Shown: piece after piece, positions 46,552-55,319 of the stretch | Numbering within the stretch: position 1 is the first letter of the stretch | Layout of the letters: each line of letters starts with the position of its first letter | NCBI RefSeq assembly: GCF_000814325.1 | Contig: NZ_JPHF01000013.1 | Location: forward strand, 32,347-96,346 | Direction: 5' to 3' | Origin: Flavihumibacter sp. ZG627 | Lineage (GTDB): Bacteria > Bacteroidota > Bacteroidia > Chitinophagales > Chitinophagaceae | DNA length: 64,000 bases | Made by a program: the position numbers and the translations under genes | The notes under the pieces: model-generated | The model's input: only the letters and a program-made list of their open reading frames with translations | Told to the model about the DNA's origin: nothing | Database searches by the model: none

Positions 46552-46950
46552 TTTCCGCTCCTCGCAAAGTTCGATCAGCACGCCGTTGGTGCCCTTCGGG
46601 TGCAGGAAGCAAACCCTTTTATTATCAGCCCCCGGTTTGGGGACCGTATTCAGCAGCTCAAATCCTTCTGCCTGCAATCTTTTCATTTCCGCTTCAATAT
46701 CGGCAACATCAAACGCGATATGGTGGATGCCCTCCCCCTTCCGCTCGATATATTTAGCTATAATCCCCTCCGGATCAGTGCTTTCCAGCAATTCCACCTT
46801 GTTTTCCCCCGTCGCGAAGAAAGCCGTCCGCACTCTCTCCGATTCAACCGTCTCCGTTTTGTAGCAGGAGCTGTTCAGCAATTTCTCAAACAACGGAATT
46901 GAATCCGCCAGGCTCTTCACCGCTATGCCGATATGTTCGATTTTAAGCAT
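46546..46950 (-). CDS. mce: Methylmalonyl-CoA epimerase (VOC family)
   Basis: 134 aa from the ATG at 46950 (MLKIEHIGIAVKSL). Two VOC beta-alpha-beta modules with metal-ligand positions His in KIEHIGIAV, Glu in KVELLE, His in IHHIAFDV and a final Glu in VLIELCE. Interconverts the (R) and (S) forms of methylmalonyl-CoA in propionate/succinate metabolism. No mutase is in the window. Overlaps rnc at the 3' end by 6 nt. Confidence 0.88.
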   Translation of the reverse strand: MLKIEHIGIAVKSLADSIPLFEKLLNSSCYKTETVESERVRTAFFATGENKVELLESTDPEGIIAKYIERKGEGIHHIAFDVADIEAEMKRLQAEGFELLNTVPKPGADNKRVCFLHPKGTNGVLIELCEERKL

Positions 46951-46970
46951 CCCCAAAGCTAGCGATTTTC

Positions 46971-47020
46971 GGTGTCTGACACATGTTAAGGGGATGTTCG
47001 AACATGTATTCGAACATCCC
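46971..47020. repeat. Palindromic intergenic element A (upstream of iscS)
   Basis: GGTGTCTGACACATGTT (46971-46987), then a perfect 11-bp inverted repeat GGGATGTTCGA / TCGAACATCCC (46991-47001 / 47010-47020) with an 8-nt loop. Shares GGTGTCTGACA and ATGTTCG with element B at 49231-49288. In element A the outer arm has no partner, as if truncated. Resembles REP-type mobile palindromes. Confidence 0.7.
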
Positions 47021-47118
47021 GCCCCGCACTCTAACTAAACGCTCCACTCATGTTTACGATTTCCGGAATTATGAAGAGGGCCCATTTTCTGCCGCTGGTT
47101 AATCTCAACCAATTGGGC

Positions 47119-47126
47119 TAATTTTG
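47119..47126 (+). promoter_or_regulatory. -7 element upstream of iscS (TAATTTTG)
   Basis: TAATTTTG fits TAnnTTTG and lies 28 nt before the iscS ATG (47155). No clear -33 TTG. Confidence 0.4.
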
Positions 47127-47154
47127 CGTTTTAGTTTAAATCGCAATTTTTAGT

Positions 47155-48372
47155 ATGTTGAAACTTCCCATCTATCTTGACAATAATGCCACAACTCCTT
47201 GTGATCCACGTGTTGTAGAGGCCATGCTCCCTTATTTCACCGAGCATTTCGGAAATGCTGCCAGCAGAAATCACCCTTTCGGATGGGCAGCAGAAGAAGC
47301 GGTGGACTATGCCCGCGAGCAGGTAGCCAAACTGATCGGTTCTGACCCCAAGGAGATCATCTTCACCTCCGGCGCCACAGAAGGCGATAACCTCGCCATC
47401 AAAGGTGTTTTTGACATGTACGCCAGCAAAGGCAACCATATCATCACCTGCGTAACCGAGCATAAGGCGGTACTGGATACCTGCAAGCATATCGAGAAAA
47501 TGGGAGGTGAAGTAACCTACCTCCCCGTGAACGGCGAAGGACTTATTGACATTGCTGAGCTGGAAGCAGCCATCAAGCCCAATACCATCCTGATCGCCAT
47601 CATGTATGCCAATAATGAAACCGGCACCATCATGCCGGTGAGAGAGATCAGCGCTATTGCCCGCAAGCACGGGGTGCTGTTTTTTACCGATGCCACGCAG
47701 GCGGTTGGTAAGGTTCCCGTGAATGTTTTGCAGGATGGCATCGACCTCTGCACCTTCACCGCGCACAAGATGTATGGTCCGAAAGGCGTGGGCGCTCTTT
47801 ATGTTCGCCGCAAGAACCCCCGCGTTAAAGTAACCGCCCAGATGGATGGTGGTGGTCATGAGCGCGGCATGCGTTCCGGCACCCTCAACGTTACAGGTAT
47901 CGTGGGTTTCGGCAAGGCCTGTGAACTCGCAATGAACGAAATGGAATCAGAAGCTGTTCGCCTCAGCGCCCTCCGCGATAAACTCGAAACCGCCCTTCTC
48001 CAGCTGGAAGAAGCCTATGTGAACGGCAGCAAAGAACACCGTCTGCCGCATGTAGCCAATATCTCTTTCAAATATGTGGAGGGGGAGGGACTCATGATGG
48101 GCTTTAACAAGAATATTGCACTTTCCTCGGGCAGTGCCTGCACTTCAGCATCCCTGGAACCGTCTTATGTGCTGAAGGCACTTGGACTGGGTGATGACCT
48201 GGCACATTCTTCGCTTCGTTTTGGATTGGGACGTTTCACCACAGAAGAGCAGATCGATTATACTATCAAGCATGTTTCGGTGACGGTTTTAAAGCTCCGC
48301 GAAATGAGCCCGCTGTGGGAGATGTTTAAGGACGGGGTGGATATGGATAGTATAGAGTGGGCCCATCACTAG
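47155..48372 (+). CDS. iscS: Cysteine desulfurase
   Basis: 405 aa PLP enzyme of the NifS/IscS group. [18 protein letters not shown] at the N-terminus; PLP Lys205 in [10 protein letters not shown]; active-site Cys329 in [14 protein letters not shown]. The loop around Cys329 is of the longer IscS type. Takes sulfur from cysteine for Fe-S assembly. First gene of iscS-iscU-iscA; the 47 nt to iscU is made of heptamer repeats. Confidence 0.96.
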   Translation: MLKLPIYLDNNATTPCDPRVVEAMLPYFTEHFGNAASRNHPFGWAAEEAVDYAREQVAKLIGSDPKEIIFTSGATEGDNLAIKGVFDMYASKGNHIITCVTEHKAVLDTCKHIEKMGGEVTYLPVNGEGLIDIAELEAAIKPNTILIAIMYANNETGTIMPVREISAIARKHGVLFFTDATQAVGKVPVNVLQDGIDLCTFTAHKMYGPKGVGALYVRRKNPRVKVTAQMDGGGHERGMRSGTLNVTGIVGFGKACELAMNEMESEAVRLSALRDKLETALLQLEEAYVNGSKEHRLPHVANISFKYVEGEGLMMGFNKNIALSSGSACTSASLEPSYVLKALGLGDDLAHSSLRFGLGRFTTEEQIDYTIKHVSVTVLKLREMSPLWEMFKDGVDMDSIEWAHH

Positions 48373-48404
48373 GTAAGATTTAAGAGGTAAGAGGTAAGAA
48401 TTAA
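48371..48404 (+). repeat. Heptameric intergenic repeat between iscS and iscU
   Basis: Units AGGTAAG, ATTTAAG, AGGTAAG, AGGTAAG, AATTAA follow directly after the iscS stop, overlapping its last base. Same family as 9887 and 16346. Confidence 0.75.
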
Positions 48405-48419
48405 AACAACAAAATATAT

Positions 48420-48839
48420 ATGGCATATTCAGAGAAACTCATTGATCATTACCAGAATCCCAAGAATGTGGGAACATTGGATAAATCAAAGAAGACGGTT
48501 GGAACTGGTCTTGTTGGCGCACCGGAATGCGGTGATGTGATGCGGCTCCAGATCGAGGTGGATGATACAACGGGAATGATCACTGATGCGAAGTTCAAAA
48601 CTTTCGGCTGCGGATCTGCTATCGCTTCTTCATCACTGGCAACAGAATGGCTGAAAGGCAAATCGGTAGACGACGCACTGAAGATCGATAATATGGCAAT
48701 CGTTGAAGAACTGGCGCTACCCCCGGTAAAGATCCATTGCTCAGTGCTTGCAGAAGATGCCATCAAGGCCGCCATCAATGATTACCGCAAGAAGAATGGT
48801 TTGGAAGAGATTGTTTTTGAAGAGAAAGGTGTTCATTAA
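48420..48839 (+). CDS. iscU: Fe-S cluster scaffold IscU
   Basis: 139 aa. Cluster ligands Cys37 (APECGD), Cys64 (TFGCGSA), His106 and Cys107 (IHCSVLAED), with Asp39 next to the first Cys. The client motif of Hsc chaperones, LPPVK, is present at about 100-104. Receives sulfur from IscS and builds 2Fe-2S clusters. Middle gene of the operon. Confidence 0.96.
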   Translation: MAYSEKLIDHYQNPKNVGTLDKSKKTVGTGLVGAPECGDVMRLQIEVDDTTGMITDAKFKTFGCGSAIASSSLATEWLKGKSVDDALKIDNMAIVEELALPPVKIHCSVLAEDAIKAAINDYRKKNGLEEIVFEEKGVH

Positions 48840-48889
48840 TTATTGATGCGGCATAGTGGAAATGCTAGCGTCATAAAAATTGATTTAAA

Positions 48890-49222
48890 ATGATTTACGT
48901 AAGCGATAAAGCCCGTGAAAAGGTTGCAAAGCTCTTGCAGGAAGCCCGTGTGGGCGATGAAGCAGAGTACTTCCTCCGTGTGAGTGTGGTAGGGGGCGGA
49001 TGCTCCGGACTGAGCTACAAGCTCGACTTCGACAACGAGCCCAAGCCCATGGACCAGGTATTCGAGGACAATGGGATCAAGGTTGTTACCGATCTCAAGA
49101 GTTTCCTCTACCTGGTGAATACCACCCTCGATTTTTCCGATGGATTGAATGGTAAAGGATTTTACTTCAGCAATCCCAATGCGAGCCGCTCCTGCGCCTG
49201 CGGTGAAAGCTTTGCTGTGTAA
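48890..49222 (+). CDS. iscA: Fe-S cluster assembly protein, IscA/ErpA (A-type) family
   Basis: 110 aa A-type carrier. The three conserved Cys are present: Cys38 (GGGCSGLSYKLDF), Cys102 and Cys104 (SCACGESF). Binds Fe or a cluster and delivers it to targets. Follows iscU by 50 nt. hscA, hscB, fdx and iscR are not next to it. Confidence 0.94.
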   Translation: MIYVSDKAREKVAKLLQEARVGDEAEYFLRVSVVGGGCSGLSYKLDFDNEPKPMDQVFEDNGIKVVTDLKSFLYLVNTTLDFSDGLNGKGFYFSNPNASRSCACGESFAV

Positions 49223-49230
49223 TCGGTTGA

Positions 49231-49288
49231 GGTGTCTGACATATGTTCACAACATGTTCGAACGCTCCACGAACATCTGTCAGACACC
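49231..49288. repeat. Palindromic intergenic element B (downstream of iscA)
   Basis: Nested palindrome: outer GGTGTCTGACA / TGTCAGACACC (49231-49241 / 49278-49288, perfect 11 bp) encloses ATGTTCG / CGAACAT (49254-49260 / 49270-49276). Begins 8 nt after the iscA stop. Shares its building blocks with element A. Confidence 0.75.
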
Positions 49289-49307
49289 TAAACTCCCATC
49301 TTTCTCT

Positions 49308-49333
49308 CCCGCCTCGTGGCGGGATTTGTTTTT
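49308..49333 (+). terminator. Terminator of the isc operon
   Basis: CCCGCC / GGCGGG stem with loop TCGT (49308-49323), followed by ATTTGTTTTT. Confidence 0.72.
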
Positions 49334-49337
49334 CCGT

Positions 49338-49345
49338 TATTTTTG
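49338..49345 (+). promoter_or_regulatory. -7 element of gldF (TATTTTTG)
   Basis: TATTTTTG fits TAnnTTTG and lies 5 nt before the gldF ATG, so the mRNA would be almost leaderless. No -33 element at the expected spacing. Confidence 0.4.
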
Positions 49346-49350
49346 AAGCT

Positions 49351-50073
49351 ATGTGGTCTATTTGTAAAAAAGAATTCCGGCAGTTTTTTGCCAGCTTAAC
49401 CGGACTGGTAGCCATCGTCGCCTTCCTGCTGCTGAATGGTCTCTTCCTTTTCGTGTTCCCCGATTCCAGCATCCTCGACTACGGCTATGCCACCCTCGAA
49501 AAATTCTTTGACCTCGCGCCATGGATCCTGATGTTCCTCGTCCCCGCCATCACCATGCGCAGCTGGTCAGATGAATTCAAAGGCGGCACCTTCGAGATCC
49601 TGCAGACCAAACCACTCAGCGCCTCCCAACTCGTTACCGGTAAATACCTCGGCGCCCTCGCCATCGTTTTTATAGCCCTGCTGCCCACCATTATCTACGC
49701 CATCAGTGTGCAGGCACTCAGTGCCGACAAAGGCATCGACATGGGCGGCACCATCGGCTCCTATATAGGACTCTTCCTGCTGGCGGCAGTATTCACAGCC
49801 ATCGGAACCTGGTGCAGCAGTCTCACCCCCAACAGCGTGGTGGCCTTCCTGCTGAGCGCATTCATGTGCTTCCTCCTCTATATCGGATTCAGCGCCATCA
49901 GCAAATTACCAGCCTTCCAGGGCAGCCTCGATTATGCACTCGAGATGCTCGGCATCGATTTTCATTACCGCAGCATCAGTCGCGGTGTACTCGATAGCCG
50001 CAACCTTGTTTATTTCGGAAGCATCATCGCTTTCTTTTTACTGATCACCAACAGGAAAATCGCCATTCGATAA
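49351..50073 (+). CDS. gldF: GldF-type ABC transporter permease (gliding motility)
   Basis: 240 aa from the ATG at 49351 (MWSICKKEFRQFF). Six membrane helices. ABC-2 permease features: FVPAITMRSWSDEFKGGTFEILQTKPLSASQLVTGKYLGAL. In Flavobacterium GldF, GldG and the ATPase GldA form an ABC transporter needed for gliding in that genus; gldA is not in the window. gldG starts 8 nt after the stop. Confidence 0.9.
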   Translation: MWSICKKEFRQFFASLTGLVAIVAFLLLNGLFLFVFPDSSILDYGYATLEKFFDLAPWILMFLVPAITMRSWSDEFKGGTFEILQTKPLSASQLVTGKYLGALAIVFIALLPTIIYAISVQALSADKGIDMGGTIGSYIGLFLLAAVFTAIGTWCSSLTPNSVVAFLLSAFMCFLLYIGFSAISKLPAFQGSLDYALEMLGIDFHYRSISRGVLDSRNLVYFGSIIAFFLLITNRKIAIR

Positions 50074-50081
50074 CATTACCC

Positions 50082-51794
50082 ATGAAGAAACTATCGCAAT
50101 CAAAATTTTACTGGATATTCCTGTTGCTGCTGTTCGTGCTCGTCAATATCATCGCGGGCCTCTGGCCGGTAAGGATAGACCTCACATCAGAAGGGCGATA
50201 CACACTGTCCAAGCCCACGCGCAAACTCCTCACCACCCTTGAAGAGCCCGTTAACATCGACGTTCTCCTCAGTGGTGAAATGCCCGCAGGCTTCAAGAAA
50301 CTATCCGCCAGCACCAACGACCTGATGCAGGAATTCAAGGCAGCGGGTGGCCGCAATATCCGTTTCCGTTTCCTGAAACCAGGAGAGGGACTCAATGACG
50401 AACAGAAAAACCAGCTCTATGATTCACTGAGTAAAATGGGATTGAACCCAACTAACATCAAGGCGCAAACGAAAGAGGGGGAGGGACAGGAAGAGCGGCT
50501 CGTGCTACCCGGTGCCGTCATCACCCATAAAGGCAGAAGTACAGCGATCGATCTATTGCAGGGAGTGGGCTCCGACCCATCGGGCGACCCGCTCGGTACC
50601 CTTAACCGCGCCGACGCATTGATGGAATATAAATTCGCCAATGCCATCCGGCAGTTGAAACAGGATACCGTTCCGCTGATCGGCTACCTCGTTGGAAACG
50701 GCCAGCCCGAATCATACCAGGTATATGATCTGATAGAAAATATTCTCAAGAAAAATTATGCCTTCCGCATTCTGCCTGTTGACAGCGTACCCATCATCCC
50801 GCCTGTATTCCAGGCCCTGATAATCGCAAAGCCAACAACAGCCTTCAGCGACGAGCAGAAACTAAAAATAGACCAGTACGTGATGCAGGGCGGTAAGCTG
50901 CTCTGGATGATAGATAACCTCTATGCAGAAATGGATAGTCTGCAGCGGGTGCAGAATGAATTCATCGCCTTCGACCGCGGCCTTCAACTGGAAGACCAGC
51001 TCTTCCGCTATGGCGTGCGCATCAACCAGGACCTGCTGCAGGACCTTAACGCCGACAAGATCCCATCGGTAATAGGTTCCGTTGGCGGCAAACCACAGAT
51101 ACAATTATTGCCATGGCCCTACTTCCCGCTGCTCAGTAATTATAGCGGTCACCCCATCGCCCGCAACATGGATTATGTACTATCACAGTTCCCGAATTCA
51201 ATAGACACTGTAGAGGCAAAGGGCATCCGCAAAACCATACTGCTGGCCAGTTCCATCGATACCCGCCTGCTGGCAACGCCCGCCAAAGTAAGCTGGCAGA
51301 GTATCGAAACAGAGAACGATCTCAAGACCTTTAATATGGGAAACCAACCCGTGGCAGTGTTGCTGGAGGGGAGTTTCAGCTCGCTCTATTCCAATCGCGT
51401 AGGAGCAGCAGAGCGACAGGCATTTGAAGCGGCCGGACAACCCATCCGCGCCTCTTCTCCCGAAAACAAAATGATCGTTATTTCCGATGGAGATATCGCT
51501 CTCAATGCCGTTACACAAAATGAGGGCCCACTGCCCATGGGCATGAACGCATATACAAAACAACAATATGCGAACCGTGACTTCATCCAGAATTGTATAG
51601 AGTATCTTGTGGACGAATCGGGCATACTGGAAACCAGGAGCAAGGATTTTACCCTTCGACTCCTGGATCAGAAAAAACTGGAAGCCGGCAAAACCAAATG
51701 GCAACTCATCAATATCATCGTGCCGGTGCTGTTGATATTGCTGTTCGGGATAGGGTTCCAGTGGCTGCGCAAAAAACAGTTTCAGCATAAATAG
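50082..51794 (+). CDS. gldG: GldG-type ABC transporter auxiliary component (gliding motility)
   Basis: 570 aa. Membrane helix near the N-terminus (about residues 9-28) and another near the C-terminus (INIIVPVLLILLFGIGFQWL), enclosing a large extracytoplasmic domain. N-terminal VRIDLTSEGRYTLSKPTRKLLTTLEEPVNIDVLLSGEMP is the standard opening of GldG/IFT52-like proteins. It pairs with GldF. The last residues end in a basic tail (RKKQFQHK). Confidence 0.92.
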   Translation: MKKLSQSKFYWIFLLLLFVLVNIIAGLWPVRIDLTSEGRYTLSKPTRKLLTTLEEPVNIDVLLSGEMPAGFKKLSASTNDLMQEFKAAGGRNIRFRFLKPGEGLNDEQKNQLYDSLSKMGLNPTNIKAQTKEGEGQEERLVLPGAVITHKGRSTAIDLLQGVGSDPSGDPLGTLNRADALMEYKFANAIRQLKQDTVPLIGYLVGNGQPESYQVYDLIENILKKNYAFRILPVDSVPIIPPVFQALIIAKPTTAFSDEQKLKIDQYVMQGGKLLWMIDNLYAEMDSLQRVQNEFIAFDRGLQLEDQLFRYGVRINQDLLQDLNADKIPSVIGSVGGKPQIQLLPWPYFPLLSNYSGHPIARNMDYVLSQFPNSIDTVEAKGIRKTILLASSIDTRLLATPAKVSWQSIETENDLKTFNMGNQPVAVLLEGSFSSLYSNRVGAAERQAFEAAGQPIRASSPENKMIVISDGDIALNAVTQNEGPLPMGMNAYTKQQYANRDFIQNCIEYLVDESGILETRSKDFTLRLLDQKKLEAGKTKWQLINIIVPVLLILLFGIGFQWLRKKQFQHK

Positions 51795-51827
51795 AATATC
51801 CGAATAAGAGAATAGAAACCGATAAGA

Positions 51828-52781
51828 ATGACACCTGAACAAATTAGTTACATTGTATTTGGCGTGGTAGTATTGATAGCCCTTGTTTTTGACCTGGGAC
51901 TGATGAGTAAATCTACCACCGAGATCACGATGAAAAAAGCGCTCTACCAGACCATCTTCTGGGTATCGCTGGCACTTGGATTTTTTATATTTCTCTGGTT
52001 TGAAGACGGCAAGACCATCGCACTTGAATATGTAAGCGCTTACCTGATGGAATGGTCGCTCAGCATCGATAATATTTTCGTGTTTATTCTCATCTTCGGA
52101 TTCTTTGGCGTGAAGCAACAATATGTGCCCAGGGTATTGCTGATCGGTATCATCCTGGCAATCGTATTCAGGATCATCTTCATCTCCGTTGGTATCGTGC
52201 TGATAGAACGCTTCCACTGGCTGCTCTATGTATTTGGCGCGCTGCTGTTATACACGGGTATCAAGATGTTCACGGCCAAGCAGGATGAAGACTCCGATAT
52301 GTCTGATAATACCGTCTACAAATTCCTGCAACGCGTGCTGCCACTTGTTGCGCATGATGGTGGGGGTAAGTATTCTATCGTGCAGGATGGCAAGCGCTAT
52401 TATACCAGCATGTTTGTAGTGGTGATCATGCTCGCCACCACCGATATCATTTTCGCACTCGATTCCATCCCCGCCGTATTTGCTATTTCGCAGAACAGGC
52501 TGGTAGTTTATACTTCTAATATTTTCGCGGTACTTGGACTAAGATCACTGTTCTTCCTGCTAAAAGGAGCCGTGAACAAATTCGCTTACCTGCAGCAGGG
52601 CATTGCCGTAGTGCTTGTATTCATCGGACTTAAAATGCTGGCCGAGATCTTCCATATTAAAGTGCCGGTATATATTTCCTTACTGGTGATCGTGCTCTGT
52701 ATCGGCACTTCAATCGTTTACTCCATGAGTGTGGCCAATAAGGCACTTGAGAATGAGTTAGCCGATAACAAGAAGGAATAA
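51828..52781 (+). CDS. TerC/Alx-family integral membrane protein
   Basis: 317 aa with about nine helices. Family marks: EWSLSIDNIFVFILIFGFF and ATTDIIFALDSIPAVFAISQ, with acidic residues (D, E) inside membrane segments that are thought to bind metal in TerC/Alx proteins. Members are linked to manganese export, metal loading of exported enzymes, tellurite resistance and pH response; the exact role cannot be chosen here. Located 33 nt after gldG on the same strand. Confidence 0.9.
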   Translation: MTPEQISYIVFGVVVLIALVFDLGLMSKSTTEITMKKALYQTIFWVSLALGFFIFLWFEDGKTIALEYVSAYLMEWSLSIDNIFVFILIFGFFGVKQQYVPRVLLIGIILAIVFRIIFISVGIVLIERFHWLLYVFGALLLYTGIKMFTAKQDEDSDMSDNTVYKFLQRVLPLVAHDGGGKYSIVQDGKRYYTSMFVVVIMLATTDIIFALDSIPAVFAISQNRLVVYTSNIFAVLGLRSLFFLLKGAVNKFAYLQQGIAVVLVFIGLKMLAEIFHIKVPVYISLLVIVLCIGTSIVYSMSVANKALENELADNKKE

Positions 52782-52788
52782 ACCTACC

Positions 52789-55263
52789 GTGCAGTATACC
52801 ATCCCTGATATCGCTGCTATAATTGGTGCCCGCTGGCAACGGCAGGCGGGGAGCGCTACCATTTCACATCTGCTGATCGATAGTCGCAAGTTGCTGTTCC
52901 CACAGAGCACCGTTTTTTTTGCCCTGAAAACAGAAAGCAGGAATGGCCACCAGTTCATCGGGAGGCTGTACCAGCAGGGCGTCCGCTGCTTTGTGGTGAG
53001 TGAAGAGATGGACCCGAAAACCTTTCCCGGCGCCAGTTTGCTCTTAGTAGAGAATACGCTCATAGCTTTACAAACACTGGCAGCAGCGCATCGCAAAAAG
53101 TTTAGCTACCCGGTCATCGGTATCACCGGAAGCAATGGCAAGACCATTGTAAAAGAGTGGCTTAACCAGCTGCTGGAAGAAGATCATAATATTGTAAGGA
53201 GTCCCCGCAGCTACAATTCCCAGATAGGCGTTCCACTCAGCGTTTGGCAGATGGGGCGCCTGCATAGTCTGGGTATTTTCGAAGCCGGTATTTCCCGGAC
53301 AGAAGAGATGTTGGCACTGCAAAATATCATCCAGCCAACTATAGGAATCTTAACTAATATAGGTGCAGCGCATAACGAGGGATTTAGCTCCCTCCGTCAA
53401 AAGCTGGAAGAAAAATGGAAGCTTTTCCATAGTGCCGGGGTCATCATTTACAAGCGCGATCATGGATTAACAGATGAATATGTAAACGAAATAAGGCGGG
53501 ATGACTGCCTCTATTTCAGCTGGTCCTTTGAAGGGGATGCAACCATGCAGGTGAGCAGAACCGGAGCAGATGAAACCGGTGTTGAATGTACCATCAGGTA
53601 TCAGGATCAAACCTTTGCATTAAGGATTCCCTTTACCGATGAAGCCTCCATTGAGAATGCACTCACATGTTGCGCCTGCCTGCTATACATGGATCTGCCT
53701 GCCGACCTGATCACAAAAAGAATAGCTCAACTACATAGCGTGGGTATGCGCCTAGAGATGAAGGAAGGCATTAACCATTGTTCGGTTATCAATGACAGTT
53801 ATTCCGCCGACCTCAGTTCACTGATCATTGCACTCGATTTTTTAGCGCAGCAGAAACAGCACCTGACCAAAACCGTTATATTATCCGATATCCCTGAAAC
53901 AGGCATGCCGGAAGAAGAATTATATCAGAGAGTTGCCATGCTCCTGCAGCATCATGGCGTGAAAAAATTGTTCGCAATCGGGCCTCGCATAAGCGCCCAC
54001 AAAGCGGTGTTTGAAGCGGCTGCATTAGAAGTGCACAGTTATCCCGAAACAGCCTCCTTCATTGCCCATGCACCCGAGATCCATTTCCGGGATGAGACCA
54101 TCCTGATCAAAGGTGCGAGGCGGTTTTCCTTTGAAGATATCTCTGCGCTGCTGGAGATGCAGGTACACCAGACGGTCCTGGAGATCAATCTCAATGCCAT
54201 GCTGCAGAACCTTAAGCAATACCAGCAACTGCTACAGCCCTCAACCCGGCTGATGGCCATGGTAAAGGCTTTCAGCTATGGCAGCGGAAGTTATGAGATC
54301 GCCAGCCTGCTGCAATTCCATGGTGTCGATTACCTGGCGGTGGCCTATACCGATGAGGGTGTGGCACTTCGCAAGGCAGGCATCGATATGCCCATCATGG
54401 TGATGAATGCATCGCCCTCAGCCTTTGATGCGCTGGTGGAATTCAACCTCGAGCCCGTACTCTATTCATTACAGTTATACAAGCGTTTTGCCGCCTATAT
54501 CCGCCAGCAGGCCATCACCCGTTATCCCGTTCACCTCGAAATGGAAACAGGTATGAACCGGCTTGGATTTGAGGAAGCAGATATAAAAGAACTGCTGCAA
54601 CTGCTTGTGCAGCCCTGGTTCAAGATCCAATCCGTTTTCAGTCACCTCGCCGCCAGTGAGGATCCGCAACATGATGGATTTACGCACCAGCAGGTGGAGC
54701 TATTTGAGGCAGCCACAAAACGTATTGCAGCGGTACTCGATCACAGCTTCCTGAAGCATATAGAAAACACGGCAGCCATTTTCCGTCACCCACAATGGCA
54801 GATGGATATGGTGCGGCTGGGCATCGGCCTCTATGGCGTAGATCCATCTGCATCATCAGCCATGAGGCTGGAGGAAGTATCCACCCTCCGGACCACCATC
54901 GCGCAGATAAAAGAACTGGCACCCGGAGAAACAGTGGGCTATGGAAGGAGAGGTGTTGCGGCAAGGCAAACGCGCATAGCCACGGTGCGCATTGGCTATG
55001 CCGATGGCTATCCCCGCGTGCTGGGCAATGGCAGGGGCAGCATGCTGGTGGGCAATCAACTGGCACCGGTGATCGGCAGCATCTGTATGGACATGACGAT
55101 GATCGATATCACGGGCATCGACGGAATAGAAGAAGGGGATGAGGTGATCGTATTCGGCAAAGGCTTGCCGGTGGCCGAGCTGGCTGCCGCTGCCGGCACT
55201 ATCCCCTATGAGATCATGACGGGGGTTTCCCAAAGAGTTAAAAGAATTTATTACCTGGACTAG
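52789..55263 (+). CDS. Bifunctional MurF-alanine racemase fusion
   Basis: 824 aa with a GTG start at 52789. The N-terminal part (about 1-450) is a MurF-type Mur ligase: ATP loop GSNGKT (114-119) and HNEGFSSLRQKLEEKWKLF. The C-terminal part (about 455-824) is alanine racemase: Lys493 (MVKAFSYGSG) binds PLP, Tyr718 (GYGRRG) is the second base, and SICMDMTMIDIT follows. The protein would make D-alanine and also add D-Ala-D-Ala to the UDP-MurNAc-tripeptide. This fusion is known in Bacteroidota. MurF residues around the ligase catalytic Lys look normal, but I cannot confirm that the ligase half is active. Confidence 0.94.
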   Translation: MQYTIPDIAAIIGARWQRQAGSATISHLLIDSRKLLFPQSTVFFALKTESRNGHQFIGRLYQQGVRCFVVSEEMDPKTFPGASLLLVENTLIALQTLAAAHRKKFSYPVIGITGSNGKTIVKEWLNQLLEEDHNIVRSPRSYNSQIGVPLSVWQMGRLHSLGIFEAGISRTEEMLALQNIIQPTIGILTNIGAAHNEGFSSLRQKLEEKWKLFHSAGVIIYKRDHGLTDEYVNEIRRDDCLYFSWSFEGDATMQVSRTGADETGVECTIRYQDQTFALRIPFTDEASIENALTCCACLLYMDLPADLITKRIAQLHSVGMRLEMKEGINHCSVINDSYSADLSSLIIALDFLAQQKQHLTKTVILSDIPETGMPEEELYQRVAMLLQHHGVKKLFAIGPRISAHKAVFEAAALEVHSYPETASFIAHAPEIHFRDETILIKGARRFSFEDISALLEMQVHQTVLEINLNAMLQNLKQYQQLLQPSTRLMAMVKAFSYGSGSYEIASLLQFHGVDYLAVAYTDEGVALRKAGIDMPIMVMNASPSAFDALVEFNLEPVLYSLQLYKRFAAYIRQQAITRYPVHLEMETGMNRLGFEEADIKELLQLLVQPWFKIQSVFSHLAASEDPQHDGFTHQQVELFEAATKRIAAVLDHSFLKHIENTAAIFRHPQWQMDMVRLGIGLYGVDPSASSAMRLEEVSTLRTTIAQIKELAPGETVGYGRRGVAARQTRIATVRIGYADGYPRVLGNGRGSMLVGNQLAPVIGSICMDMTMIDITGIDGIEEGDEVIVFGKGLPVAELAAAAGTIPYEIMTGVSQRVKRIYYLD

Positions 55264-55276
55264 TTAGCTGCTGCAA

Positions 55277-55308
55277 TTGTGCGGGATGCACGCCAACGGT
55301 TATCTTTG
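55277..55308 (+). promoter_or_regulatory. Promoter of lspA (TTG-N21-TATCTTTG)
   Basis: TTG at 55277-55279 and TATCTTTG at 55301-55308, 21 nt apart, fit the Bacteroidota promoter pattern; the ATG is at 55320. Confidence 0.55.
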
Positions 55309-55319
55309 TCCCTTTAGCA

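Noticed and set aside
49231..49288. Palindrome B as a simple terminator of the isc operon
   Set aside because: It has no T-run, and a better terminator lies just downstream at 49308-49333; the shared elements with 46971-47020 favour a repeat family.
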